DNA of 23,414 nt, from positions 1 to 23,414 of the forward strand of contig USCV01000023.1 of the NCBI GenBank assembly GCA_900553225.1, in the 5' to 3' direction. Under the pieces are notes generated by a model, which saw only the letters and a program-made list of their open reading frames with translations, made no database searches and was not told the origin of the DNA. Positions 16,475 through 23,414 of the stretch are shown in pieces. Positions within the stretch are counted from its first letter, which is position 1. Every line of letters starts with the position of its first letter. The DNA comes from an uncultured Clostridium sp. GTDB lineage: Bacteria > Bacillota > Clostridia > TANB77 > CAG-508. The translations under genes were made by a program, and so were the position numbers.

Positions 16475-18552
16475 TTATTTTGAAATTTGTACCATTACTT
16501 TATTTCCTTGTTTTACTTTTACTCCTTGTTTTGGAAGTTGCTCACAAATCACTTCTTCCTTTTCATCAATTGTTTCACCTTCATTTTTTTCATATTCTAT
16601 TTCTAATCCTTGTTCTTTTAGTTTCTCTTTTGCTTCTTTTATTGTAAGCCCTGTTAAATTTGGTATTACAACATCATCTGCAATTTCTTGCCCATCTTCT
16701 TTTTGTACTTCTAAATATGGAAGTACTTCCCCTAATACTTGTGATGCAATTGGTGCTGCAACACCACCTCCTTGGTGTCCCCCTTCACCTGTTGGATTAT
16801 ATAATGTTATTAGAATAACTACTTCTGGATCTTCAATTGGAGCTGTTCCAATAAATGAAGTAACATATTTTCCTGTATTTACTCCATCTTCTGAAGTTCC
16901 TGTTTTTCCTCCAATTGAATATCCTGCAACTTGGGCATTCTTTCCTGTTCCTTCTGCTACTACAGATTTCATCATACTAAGTACATCTTCAGAAGTTTTT
17001 TTAGATATTACTCCATCTTGTTTTTTTATTTCAATCTCTTTTGTTTCCCCTGTTTGGCTATTTATTATCTTTTTTACTATCCTTGGAGTAACATGTGTTC
17101 CTCCATTTGCTATTGTAGACACTGCTGTTACCATTTGAATTGGAGTTACCTCGAATCTTTGCCCAAATGCAATTGTTCCGAAGTTCTACAGGTCCAACTT
17201 TATTTTCTGCTAAAAATATTCCTTTTGCCTCCCCTGGCAAGTCAATTCCTGTTATACCTAAAAAGCCAAATTTTTTTAAATAACTATAATATTTATTTAC
17301 TCCAAGTTTCTGCCCTAAACCTATAAACACTGGATTACAAGAATTCATTAACGCTTGCCTTAAGCTTTCACTTCCATGTGGTCTATAGTATCTCCAACAC
17401 TTAATTCTGACTCCTGCAATTTCAATTCCACCAGTACAGCAAAATTCACCTTCTTTATCAGTTTGAGTAATTCCTTCTTCTAGTGCAGCAGATGCGGTAA
17501 CAAGTTTAAAGGTAGATCCAGGCTCATATGTATCAGATATAGCCTTATTTCTCCACATTGCCTGTAAATTGTTGTTTTTATCACTTTGCGATAAACTATC
17601 CCATGTGTTTTTTAGTTCATCTGTATTTGGCTTATATGGTTCATTCAAATTATAATTTGGATATCCGAGCTAATGCCAATATATCTCCATTTTTTGGATT
17701 CATAATCACAATATTTCCACCATCTGTGCAAACATTGTCTATACAGGCTTCTTTTAGATACTTTTCTGCTATTCCTTGTATTGTAGCATCTATTGTTAAA
17801 ACCAAATCATTTCCATCTATTGCTGATTCATAATCCTCTCCTAGCTTTAAAATATCTCCACCTTTTGCATCCGTCATTTTTGTTATCTTTCCTGTACTAC
17901 CCTTTAATTCTTTTTCATAAAGTGCTTCAATTCCATTTAATCCTTGATTATCACTTCCACAAAATCCAATTATCTGCGAGGCTAAGTTGTTATATGGATA
18001 ATATCTTTTTGTATCTTCATCAATATTAATTCCTGTTTCTATTTTGTTTTCTTTTATCCAAATTCTTAATTGATCTGCTTTTTCTCTATCTACTTTTTTA
18101 GCTATTGTTTCAATCGAACTTCTTTTTGATACTTTTTTTAGTGTTTTTTCGTAATCTAATTCAAATAAATTAGATAAATATGTTGCAACTCTTTCTTTAT
18201 CCTCTTTTTTTATATTAACAGGATTTATTGTTACTGTTTCAACAGTACTACTTACTGCTAAAACGTTTTTTCCAGTTGCATCATAAATTGTTCCTCTTCT
18301 TGGATTAACTTTTCTGTCTAAAGTCTGTTGTACATATGCCATCGACTGAAGTTCTTCTCCTTTAGCAAACTGAATCCAGCCAATTCTAATCGTAAGCACT
18401 CCAAATACGACAAAAGATATTAAAAGTGCATACTTCATTCGTTTTTTTCTTGTTAAATTTCCACTTTTTTTTAATTCATTTTTCCCTATTTTTTTTATCT
18501 TCTTTGTTTTAGATTTTATCTTTATTTTGTTTACTTTTCTGCTCTTTTTCAT
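16475..18552 (-). CDS. FtsI/SpoVD-type class B penicillin-binding protein, two +1 CGG shifts
   Basis: Membrane-anchored transpeptidase that crosslinks septal (or spore) peptidoglycan and is the usual partner of an FtsW-type SEDS protein. The gene occupies three frames joined at CGG codons 17665-17667 and 17178-17180. Joining gives 691 residues. In order: basic cytoplasmic tail, one TM (~41-60), the PBP dimer domain with RRGTIYD (~84-90), catalytic S346 in PGSTFK, SCN at 404-406, KTGT at 549-552, and one C-terminal PASTA domain (~627-689). The two joins read ALA-G-YPNYN and GPVEL-G-TIAFGQ, both expected family segments. ATG at 18552 has GAGGAG 10 bases upstream. PBP2B (ftsI/pbpB) and SpoVD are hard to separate by sequence. 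Apart from the CGG sites there are no stops and no other in-frame CGG. Confidence 0.92.
17177..17180 (-). other. CGGA +1 recoding site in the PBP transpeptidase domain
   Basis: The sense strand reads GTA GAA CTT CGG AAC AAT. Zero-frame reading gives ~40 unrelated residues then a stop at 17058. Skipping the C gives CTT-GGA-ACA-ATT-GCA-TTT-GGG, that is ELGTIAFGQ, the conserved segment before VTPIQM. The glycine is residue 458. Confidence 0.88.
17664..17667 (-). other. CGGA +1 recoding site in the PBP before the catalytic serine
   Basis: The sense strand reads GCA TTA GCT CGG ATA TCC AAA TTA TAA. Skipping the C gives GCT-GGA-TAT-CCA-AAT-TAT, that is ALAGYPNYN, matching the class B PBP ALAxYPxYx segment ~50 residues before SxxK. 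Without the shift the protein lacks the active site. The glycine is residue 296; the family more often has Ser or another small residue here. Confidence 0.87.
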
Positions 18553-18640
18553 GTTCGTAAGCTCCTCTTTTAATAATATTCTTTATAATTAATATTATTA
18601 AATATAAAAAAAAAGACTAAAATATAAAAACAAAATAGAA

Positions 18641-18699
18641 TACACCTTTATATTAACTTAAAAATACTATTAACACCCTAAAGTTAATATAAAGGTGTA
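18641..18699 (-). terminator. 19-bp perfect inverted repeat after the glycosyltransferase pair
   Basis: Arms 18641-18659 and 18681-18699 are perfectly complementary over 19 bp around a 21-base loop. They start 8 bases after the family 2 glycosyltransferase stop. The minus strand beyond the stem is T-rich (TATTCTATTTTG, then a run of nine T near 18610). It is probably a terminator separating the glycosyltransferase unit from the PBP gene. Confidence 0.65.
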
Positions 18700-18706
18700 C
18701 ATTTTA

Positions 18707-19540
18707 CTATTTTTCCGGAAATAACTCTGTCATTATTCCATCCAATCTTTTTTTACACATATTTATTTCTTTTTTTATAATTATATCTACTTCCTCTGTA
18801 TATTCATTTTCTTTCATACAGATTAAATCTCTCAAATTTTGTATTGTATCTTCTACATTTTTTAGATTAATTTTTGTAGTCATACTATTTGTTCTTCCAC
18901 TTGTATAATTGTGAACAACAAAATCAGCTATTTTAAAACTTCTTGAATTCATCACACCTTTATATACAAATAGTACATCTTCATAAAACCTATTTTCTGG
19001 GAACCTAATATCATTATTATCTAAAAACTCTTTTCTCCAGCATTTACTCCAGGGATTCGGATATTTATCTTCTGCAGCTTTGTATCTTTTAGTACATGTT
19101 TCTTCATTTGGAATTACTAACTCTTCTCTATCTCCTTCTATTTTAAATCCCAAATATATAACATCTGTTTTATCTTTACCTATAACCTTATCTAACTTTT
19201 CTAAAACGTTATTATTTGCTAAATAATCATCTCCATCTAAAAAAACTATATATTCTCCAGATGCCTTTCTTAGTCCCGTATTTCTCGCTCCACCTGCTTT
19301 TTTGTTTATTTCATGTTCTATATATGTTATATTATTATTTTTAGAACATTCATTTAATATTATTTTTCCAGTATCGTCTGTTGAACAATCATTTACAATA
19401 ATTAATTCATAGTCTTTAAATGTTTGACTTTCTACACTTTCAATTGCTCTTTTTATATAATCTTCAATATTATATGCTGCAACTATTATACTAAATCTCT
19501 TTTTTATATTTATAATTGTTTGCTTTGCTTGCTGGTCCAT
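18707..19540 (-). CDS. Family 2 glycosyltransferase
   Basis: A 277-residue GT-A-fold transferase. It shows FSIIVAAYNIEDYIKRAIESV at the start of the fold, the nucleotide-binding VNDCSTDDT, KAGGARNTGL, and the metal-binding FLDGDDYL (~97). It has no membrane segment, so it is likely a cytoplasmic enzyme adding a sugar to a surface polymer. Acceptor and donor are unknown. The ATG at 19540 lies 50 bases inside the previous gene; there is no ATG, GTG or TTG between it and the conserved fold, so this long overlap is retained. With its partner it interrupts the dcw cluster. No in-frame CGG. Confidence 0.88.
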   Translation of the reverse strand: MDQQAKQTIINIKKRFSIIVAAYNIEDYIKRAIESVESQTFKDYELIIVNDCSTDDTGKIILNECSKNNNITYIEHEINKKAGGARNTGLRKASGEYIVFLDGDDYLANNNVLEKLDKVIGKDKTDVIYLGFKIEGDREELVIPNEETCTKRYKAAEDKYPNPWSKCWRKEFLDNNDIRFPENRFYEDVLFVYKGVMNSRSFKIADFVVHNYTSGRTNSMTTKINLKNVEDTIQNLRDLICMKENEYTEEVDIIIKKEINMCKKRLDGIMTELFPEK

Positions 19541-20663
19541 CTTTTACATCATTCTCCTTTCCATTAATAATAGATTCAAATAATTTAACTAAATTTTTTA
19601 CAGCTATACTACTCGTCCATTCTTGCGTTATGTATGTATATGCATTCTTTGAAAAACTTTTTCTTAATTCTTTATTATCTATAAGTTCCTTTACATAGCT
19701 TTCAAAATCTTTATAATTATTATACATATATCCATTTTGTCCATTTTTTATTAAAAATGGTGCAGACCCCATTCTTCTGTTAGCAACTATCGCACAACCT
19801 GCATTCATAGCTTCATTCACAACTACTCCCCAGCCTTCTCTAGAATCACTTGTTCCAATAAATATATTTGCATCTTCCATGTAATTTTTAACTTGTTCGC
19901 TTGGAACCTGTCCTACTACTTGCAGAACATCTTCTAATTTCTCCTTTTTTATTTCTTTTTTAATTTTTTCTTCAAGAACTCCAGCACCTAACATTTTAAT
20001 ATTAAAATCATAATTTTGCTTTTTTAAGTTCTTTGCAAGTCTTAATACCATTTCTGGATGTTTCCACTTTATAAATCTTGCAACCCAGATTATTTGTATT
20101 TTTTTATTTTGTTCTTTTTTATTTATTAATTTATCTATATCGTAAATATTTGTTTCTAAGAAATATCCCCATTTATAGATTTTGTTTTTATATAACCCCA
20201 ATAAATTAAAATCATTTGCACCATATGCATTTGCACATAATAAATATAGATTTTTATTTTTTCTGTATTTTATATGTCTATTGTAAAAAAGTTGCATTTT
20301 TTTCTTGTCTAATACTGTTTTTATGAAGCCATCTAAGAAAATAAAAATTCTTGCTCTATATCTAAATGTAATCTTATCTTGTTTTAACCTCTCTTGTATT
20401 AATTCATCTGTTGTTGAACCTATTATGACAATATCACTATCAATTGCAAGATTTTTTGCTAAATTATACTCTTCTTCGTTTTCATATGCTTTCACCACAA
20501 AATCATATTCTTGGTCTAGGTCTTTAAACCCTAAATCTAGTCTCCACTTAAATATTCTCATTGTTGATACAAATTTAAAATTGTCACCTAATATTTTTTT
20601 CATTTCAAGGCAAAATGACAATTGATGATGTGTTAAAAAATTAGAATAAAACGTTACCTTCAT
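19491..20663 (-). CDS. Family 4-type (GT-B) glycosyltransferase
   Basis: A 390-residue glycosyltransferase of the GT1/GT4 superfamily. The C-terminal Rossmann half is clear: IQIIWVARFIKWKHPEMVLRLA, then a DVLQVVGQVPSEQVKNYM strand-helix. The donor-binding loop SDSREGWGVVVNEAMNAGCAIVANRRMGSAPFLI is an EGWGxxxxEA motif. The N-terminal half (MKVTFYSNFLTHHQLSFCLEM) is typical of the acceptor domain. ATG at 20663 has AAAGGAG seven bases upstream. It is the first gene of a two-gene unit with its own promoter and flanking hairpins. Substrate unknown; a wall or capsular glycan is only a guess. Confidence 0.87.
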   Translation of the reverse strand: MKVTFYSNFLTHHQLSFCLEMKKILGDNFKFVSTMRIFKWRLDLGFKDLDQEYDFVVKAYENEEEYNLAKNLAIDSDIVIIGSTTDELIQERLKQDKITFRYRARIFIFLDGFIKTVLDKKKMQLFYNRHIKYRKNKNLYLLCANAYGANDFNLLGLYKNKIYKWGYFLETNIYDIDKLINKKEQNKKIQIIWVARFIKWKHPEMVLRLAKNLKKQNYDFNIKMLGAGVLEEKIKKEIKKEKLEDVLQVVGQVPSEQVKNYMEDANIFIGTSDSREGWGVVVNEAMNAGCAIVANRRMGSAPFLIKNGQNGYMYNNYKDFESYVKELIDNKELRKSFSKNAYTYITQEWTSSIAVKNLVKLFESIINGKENDVKDGPASKANNYKYKKEI

Positions 20664-20711
20664 ACTTCTCTCCTTTTATTTTTATATTTATTTCTTTTGC
20701 ATCACATCTAT

Positions 20712-20740
20712 ATTATATAATAATCAATGTCTTTTTTCAA
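20712..20740 (-). promoter_or_regulatory. Sigma-A promoter of the glycosyltransferase pair
   Basis: TTGAAA (20735-20740) and a perfect TATAAT (20712-20717) are 17 bases apart on the minus strand, ~48 bases before the ATG at 20663. It is one of the best promoter matches in the window and lies inside the division cluster. Confidence 0.78.
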
Positions 20741-20837
20741 TTCTATATTCTTTAAACTGATAACACAAAATCTGATATCTGTAAAAAATATTACAATATA
20801 TTATATAACTAGTTATAAAAGCTCTAGCTGAAAATAC

Positions 20838-20908
20838 AATAAAAAACTATATGAATAACAGAAATAACATCTATTGTGTAATCTCTATCATTCATATAGT
20901 TTTTTATT
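20838..20908 (-). terminator. Bidirectional-looking terminator after ftsL
   Basis: Arms 20838-20856 and 20890-20908 pair perfectly over 19 bp with a 33-base loop, and each arm carries an A6/T6 run at the stem base. It begins ~35 bases after the ftsL stop. It should end or attenuate the mraZ-rsmH-ftsL transcript before the glycosyltransferase genes. Confidence 0.72.
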
Positions 20909-20943
20909 TTTACTCTGAAATTTAGTTTTATTTTAAAGTCTCT

Positions 20944-21468
20944 TTATTTAATAGTTTTAGTCAAACCATTTAAAATCTTTTGAATAAAAGATTCTTCTTT
21001 TTCAAGTACAACTTCTTCTGTAGCAGTTTGAATATAGTCTTTTTTTTCAATGCTAACATATACTTTCTGACTATTTGATGGTTTTTGCATTCCTAATCTT
21101 TCCTTAGCAGATTGTTCTATCGTTTTTAAATTAAGTGCATTTTCAATTCCTACCTGTAGTTGTTCATTTGTTTTCTTTACGGAATTTAATTCTTGTTTTA
21201 AGTTTTCTTTTTCATTAAAGCTTTCGTTTATTAGAGAATTTCGGTAACTAATTGTAAATAGAATAATAAATCCAATTGTCAAATAGCATACAGCTCTTAC
21301 TTTATGTTTTGTATTTTTCTTTGTCATTATTTTTTTGTTATTTATACTTTTTTTATTTGCTTTATTACTATTTTTATTGCCATTACTATGCACTTTTTTA
21401 GGAGCATATTCTGGTTGCAATTTTCTTGGACTTGTTTCATATTGATACGCATTATTACTATTTACCAT
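20944..21468 (-). CDS. ftsL: FtsL-type bitopic cell division protein
   Basis: A 174-residue divisome protein. A long polar, Lys/Asn-rich cytoplasmic tail (1-57) is followed by one TM helix (~58-74). Next come an extracellular coiled coil (ESFNEKENLKQELNSVKKTNEQLQ, ~82-105) and the FtsL/DivIC-like ending IEQSAKERLGMQKPSNSQKVYVS (~117-139). FtsL recruits and regulates FtsW and its PBP through the coiled coil. The call rests on topology, the ERLGMxxP signature and its place directly after rsmH. ATG at 21468 has GAGGTG eight bases upstream. No in-frame CGG. Confidence 0.85.
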   Translation of the reverse strand: MVNSNNAYQYETSPRKLQPEYAPKKVHSNGNKNSNKANKKSINNKKIMTKKNTKHKVRAVCYLTIGFIILFTISYRNSLINESFNEKENLKQELNSVKKTNEQLQVGIENALNLKTIEQSAKERLGMQKPSNSQKVYVSIEKKDYIQTATEEVVLEKEESFIQKILNGLTKTIK

Positions 21469-21497
21469 TTTTTCACCTCATCTCTTGTTTATATTTT

Positions 21498-22427
21498 TTA
21501 ATTTTTTTCGAAAATTCTAAGTTTTGCACTTTTAGCTCTTGAGTTTGCCTCCAATTCCTGCTTTGACGCTATAATTGGTTTTTTATTTATTATTTTTCCC
21601 ATTGATTTATAATTACAAACACAGTATGGCAAATCTGGGGGACATGTACATTTTCCAACCGCTTCAATAAAAGCTTCTTTTACTGCTCTATCTTCTAATG
21701 AATGAAATGTGATTACACATAATCTGCCATTTTTATTTAAGCATTCTATACAATCTAAAATTGTATTAAATAATGGTTTTATTTCATTGTTTACTTCTAT
21801 TCTAATTGCTTGAAAAGTTCTTTTAGCTGGATGTCCCTCTTTTTGTTTTGATTTAGGTATTGAAGCTTCAATTATATTTACAAGTTCCTCTGTAGATGAA
21901 ATTTCTTTTATTTCTCTTTGTTTTACAATATTTCTTGCGATATTTTTTGCAAAACGTTCTTCACCATATTCATCAATAATCTTGTATAACATTTCTTCTG
22001 AATATTCATTTACGACTTTTTTTGCAGTTAATTCTTGGGTTTTATCCATTCTCATATCCAGCTCATTATTTCCTAAATAGCTAAATCCTCTATTACGTTC
22101 ATCTAATTGATAGGAAGAAACCCCAAGATCTAATAATATTCCATCAACTTTTTCAATATTTTTTTCTTTTAGTATTTGTTTTATATCATCATGATTTCCA
22201 TGAATATATTCTACATTTTTAAACTCTTTTAGTCTTTCTTTTGCAGCTTTTAATGCTTCTAGATCTCTATCTATACCAATTAGTTTTCCATTTGAAGATA
22301 GCCTTTTTACAATTTCAAGGCTATGACCTGCTCCACCTAATGTTCCATCTACATATATTCCATTTTTTCTTATATTTAGACCTTGTATGCACTCTTCTAG
22401 CATTACTGGATTATGATTAAATTCCAT
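21498..22427 (-). CDS. rsmH: RsmH, 16S rRNA (cytosine-1402-N4) methyltransferase
   Basis: SAM-dependent methylation of C1402 in the 16S rRNA decoding centre. The 309-residue protein has HNPVMLEECI at the N-terminus, the SAM-binding DGTLGGAGHS (27-36) and LLDLGVSSYQLDERNRGFSY. HPAKRTFQAIRIEVN follows, then ITFHSLEDRAVK and the C-terminal ANSRAKSAKLRIFEK. ATG at 22427 has AAAGGAG seven bases upstream. Family length is normal. This enzyme acts on the ribosomal P-site region and affects decoding fidelity. That is of note given the frame changes seen here, but no link is shown. Confidence 0.97.
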   Translation of the reverse strand: MEFNHNPVMLEECIQGLNIRKNGIYVDGTLGGAGHSLEIVKRLSSNGKLIGIDRDLEALKAAKERLKEFKNVEYIHGNHDDIKQILKEKNIEKVDGILLDLGVSSYQLDERNRGFSYLGNNELDMRMDKTQELTAKKVVNEYSEEMLYKIIDEYGEERFAKNIARNIVKQREIKEISSTEELVNIIEASIPKSKQKEGHPAKRTFQAIRIEVNNEIKPLFNTILDCIECLNKNGRLCVITFHSLEDRAVKEAFIEAVGKCTCPPDLPYCVCNYKSMGKIINKKPIIASKQELEANSRAKSAKLRIFEKN

Positions 22428-22462
22428 GAAAGACTCCTTTTAATTTGTTTTAATAGCATAAG

Positions 22463-22488
22463 CAGTTGGTATTTAAAAATACCAACTG
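22463..22488. promoter_or_regulatory. Perfect 11-bp hairpin before rsmH
   Basis: CAGTTGGTATT (22463-22473) and AATACCAACTG (22478-22488) pair perfectly around a four-base loop. It lies ~36 bases before the rsmH start, with no U-tract on either side. It is more likely an mRNA structure or processing site than a terminator. Confidence 0.6.
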
Positions 22489-22503
22489 AACTTTGCAAAT
22501 TTT

Positions 22504-22745
22504 TCTTTTGTGCACTTTATTTTCTTTTGTATTTTCCCTAATTTTCTTATGTATACCAAGCATCTTTTGTAATTTAAGAAATTTTCTTCATTTGTTATTA
22601 TTTTTCTTTAGTTTAGTATTATTATATTTTTCTTTTGAAATTTTAAATTCTTTTGTATAGCTCATATTTTTTCTTTTGAAGCTTATACTTTTATCTTTTG
22701 TACTTAAAAAATTCTTATCTTTTGTGTTTCTAATTTTATCTTTTG
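22504..22745 (-). repeat. Phased CAAAAGA array between mraZ and rsmH
   Basis: Nine exact copies of CAAAAGA (minus strand; TCTTTTG on plus) lie at 22504, 22523, 22563, 22631, 22649, 22672, 22694, 22718 and 22739. Three degenerate copies fill the gaps, near 22545, 22585 and 22605. Steps range from 18 to 26 bases with a mean of ~21.4, two DNA helical turns. The usual context is ACAAAAGATAAAA. Reading frames through it contain stops, so it is non-coding. It occupies nearly all of the 343-base mraZ-rsmH gap. Confidence 0.7.
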
Positions 22746-22770
22746 TATTTTTATATAAACTTTTAAAAAG

Positions 22771-23202
22771 TTATATACCAAGCATTGTCATATTTTCTGC
22801 AATTTCATCTGCCGAGATATTTTCCTCGCTATTGTAAGAATCCCATTTTTGTTTATTCCAAATTTCAATTCTCGTTCCTACACCAATTATAACTACTTCT
22901 TTCTCCATTGATGCATATTGCCTTAGGTTCGCTACAATTAAAAATCTTCCTTGCTTATCTATTTCGCATTCTGTAGCACCTGATAGAAAAAATCTTACAA
23001 AATCTCTTGCATTTTTGTTAGTTAGTGGTAAAGTTTTTAATTTTTCTTCAAAGTTTGTCCATTCTTGTTTTGAAAAGCCGAATAAGCATCCATCTAAACC
23101 TTTTGTTATGATAAACTTTTCTCCAATATCTTCTCTTAGCTTTGATGGCATTATTAATCTGCCTTTAGCATCTAGAGAATGTTCATATTCACCAATGAGC
23201 AC
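22771..23202 (-). CDS. mraZ: MraZ, transcriptional repressor of the dcw cluster
   Basis: A 143-residue ring-forming DNA-binding protein with two AbrB-like halves. Each half carries the DxxGR signature: DAKGRLIMPSKLRE (~11-24) and DKQGRFLIVANLRQ. The N-terminus GEYEHSLDAKGR is typical. The start is GTG at 23202, with GGTGAGG about five bases upstream; no ATG lies upstream in frame with a better site. It heads the cluster and has three phased MraZ boxes at its own promoter, so autoregulation is expected. A 12-base piece of its end (ATGCTTGGTATA) recurs at 22552-22563. Confidence 0.96.
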   Translation of the reverse strand: MLIGEYEHSLDAKGRLIMPSKLREDIGEKFIITKGLDGCLFGFSKQEWTNFEEKLKTLPLTNKNARDFVRFFLSGATECEIDKQGRFLIVANLRQYASMEKEVVIIGVGTRIEIWNKQKWDSYNSEENISADEIAENMTMLGI

Positions 23203-23230
23203 TTATCCTCACCTCTCATTCATTTTTTCA

Positions 23231-23292
23231 CCACTTTTTACCACTTCTCTCCACTTAATTAGAATTTTAATACAACATATTATAAATTGCAA
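23231..23292 (-). promoter_or_regulatory. mra promoter with three MraZ boxes
   Basis: On the minus strand TTGCAA (23287-23292) and TAAAAT (23264-23269) are 17 bases apart. Directly downstream, AAGTGG occurs three times at exactly 10-base intervals (23251-23256, 23241-23246, 23231-23236). MraZ is known to bind GTGG-type direct repeats with 10-base spacing. The boxes cover the expected transcription start, consistent with repression by MraZ. Confidence 0.85.
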
Positions 23293-23414
23293 TAGTTTTT
23301 TTAATTTTTTTAAAAATTTTTTTATGTTTTTTAGTTTATACTTGATTATTTCATACGAAAAAGCCTCATTTACACTACTACTGTTTTCGTAATCATAATC
23401 GTTGTATAAACAAC

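Noticed and set aside
12748..17667. Classical prfB-like programmed frameshift with slippery run and internal SD
   Set aside because: Preceding codons differ at every site, P-site re-pairing is poor, no stop codon sits in the A site, and no spaced SD is seen.
12748..17667. Simple reassignment of CGG to another amino acid
   Set aside because: Changing the meaning of CGG does not restore frame; each site needs a one-base shift.
1545..18552. Six frame breaks as sequencing or assembly errors
   Set aside because: Random indels would not fall only on CGG codons, always as one extra base before a GGN glycine codon. They would not spare about thirty out-of-frame CGG and hundreds of GGA codons. A motif-specific basecalling fault remains the only version worth testing by resequencing.
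16475..18552. PBP and ftsW as pseudogenes
   Set aside because: All motifs persist across the breaks, no other stops or shifts exist, and both genes sit in an essential cluster with good ribosome binding sites.
19491..19540. 50-base overlap of the two glycosyltransferases as another recoding site
   Set aside because: No CGG is present; each protein is complete in its own frame with normal ends.
22504..22745. CRISPR array
   Set aside because: The repeat is only 7 bases, spacing varies, there are no distinct spacers, and no cas genes are near.

Overview
The window is a stretch of a very AT-rich Firmicutes (Clostridia-like) chromosome. All supportable genes lie on the minus strand. Signs are AT-rich codon use, strong AGGAGG-type ribosome binding sites, sigma-A-like promoters, a Gram-positive dcw (division and cell wall) cluster, a DNPR-type (meso-diaminopimelate) MurE, a sortase-anchored surface protein and folate-dependent TrmFO. 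I cannot name the species.

Layout in transcription order, from high to low coordinates. An MraZ-boxed promoter drives mraZ. A ~340-base gap follows, holding a ~21-base periodic CAAAAGA array and a perfect hairpin, then rsmH and ftsL. Two glycosyltransferase genes come next, with their own promoter and hairpins on both sides. The cluster then resumes with ftsI/spoVD-type PBP, murE, mraY, ftsW and murG. After it come a small unknown gene, topA, a sortase-anchored cohesin-like surface protein, a secreted dockerin-tagged papain-family protease, a SWIM/SNF2 helicase and trmFO.

The main discovery concerns decoding. Three otherwise intact genes (SNF2 helicase, ftsI-type PBP, ftsW) are each split by two +1 frame breaks. 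All six breaks fall exactly on an in-frame CGG codon (CGGA five times, CGGT once). Skipping the C, or reading CGGN as one glycine, restores every protein and puts glycine at family-conserved positions (FtsW GLGES and VGILLNIS, SNF2 motif V KAGGTGLNL). By hand scan no other in-frame CGG exists in any gene here, although out-of-frame CGG is common (about thirty instances). The codons before the sites share nothing. This points to a CGG-specific +1 recoding rule, for example a tRNA-Gly reading a four-base CGGN codon, or an unassigned CGG that triggers a one-base skip. Two of the genes are the core septal peptidoglycan synthase pair, so pseudogenes are an unlikely explanation.

A second system of interest is the adjacent cohesin-like surface protein and dockerin-bearing protease, which looks like a minimal cell-surface protease display pair.
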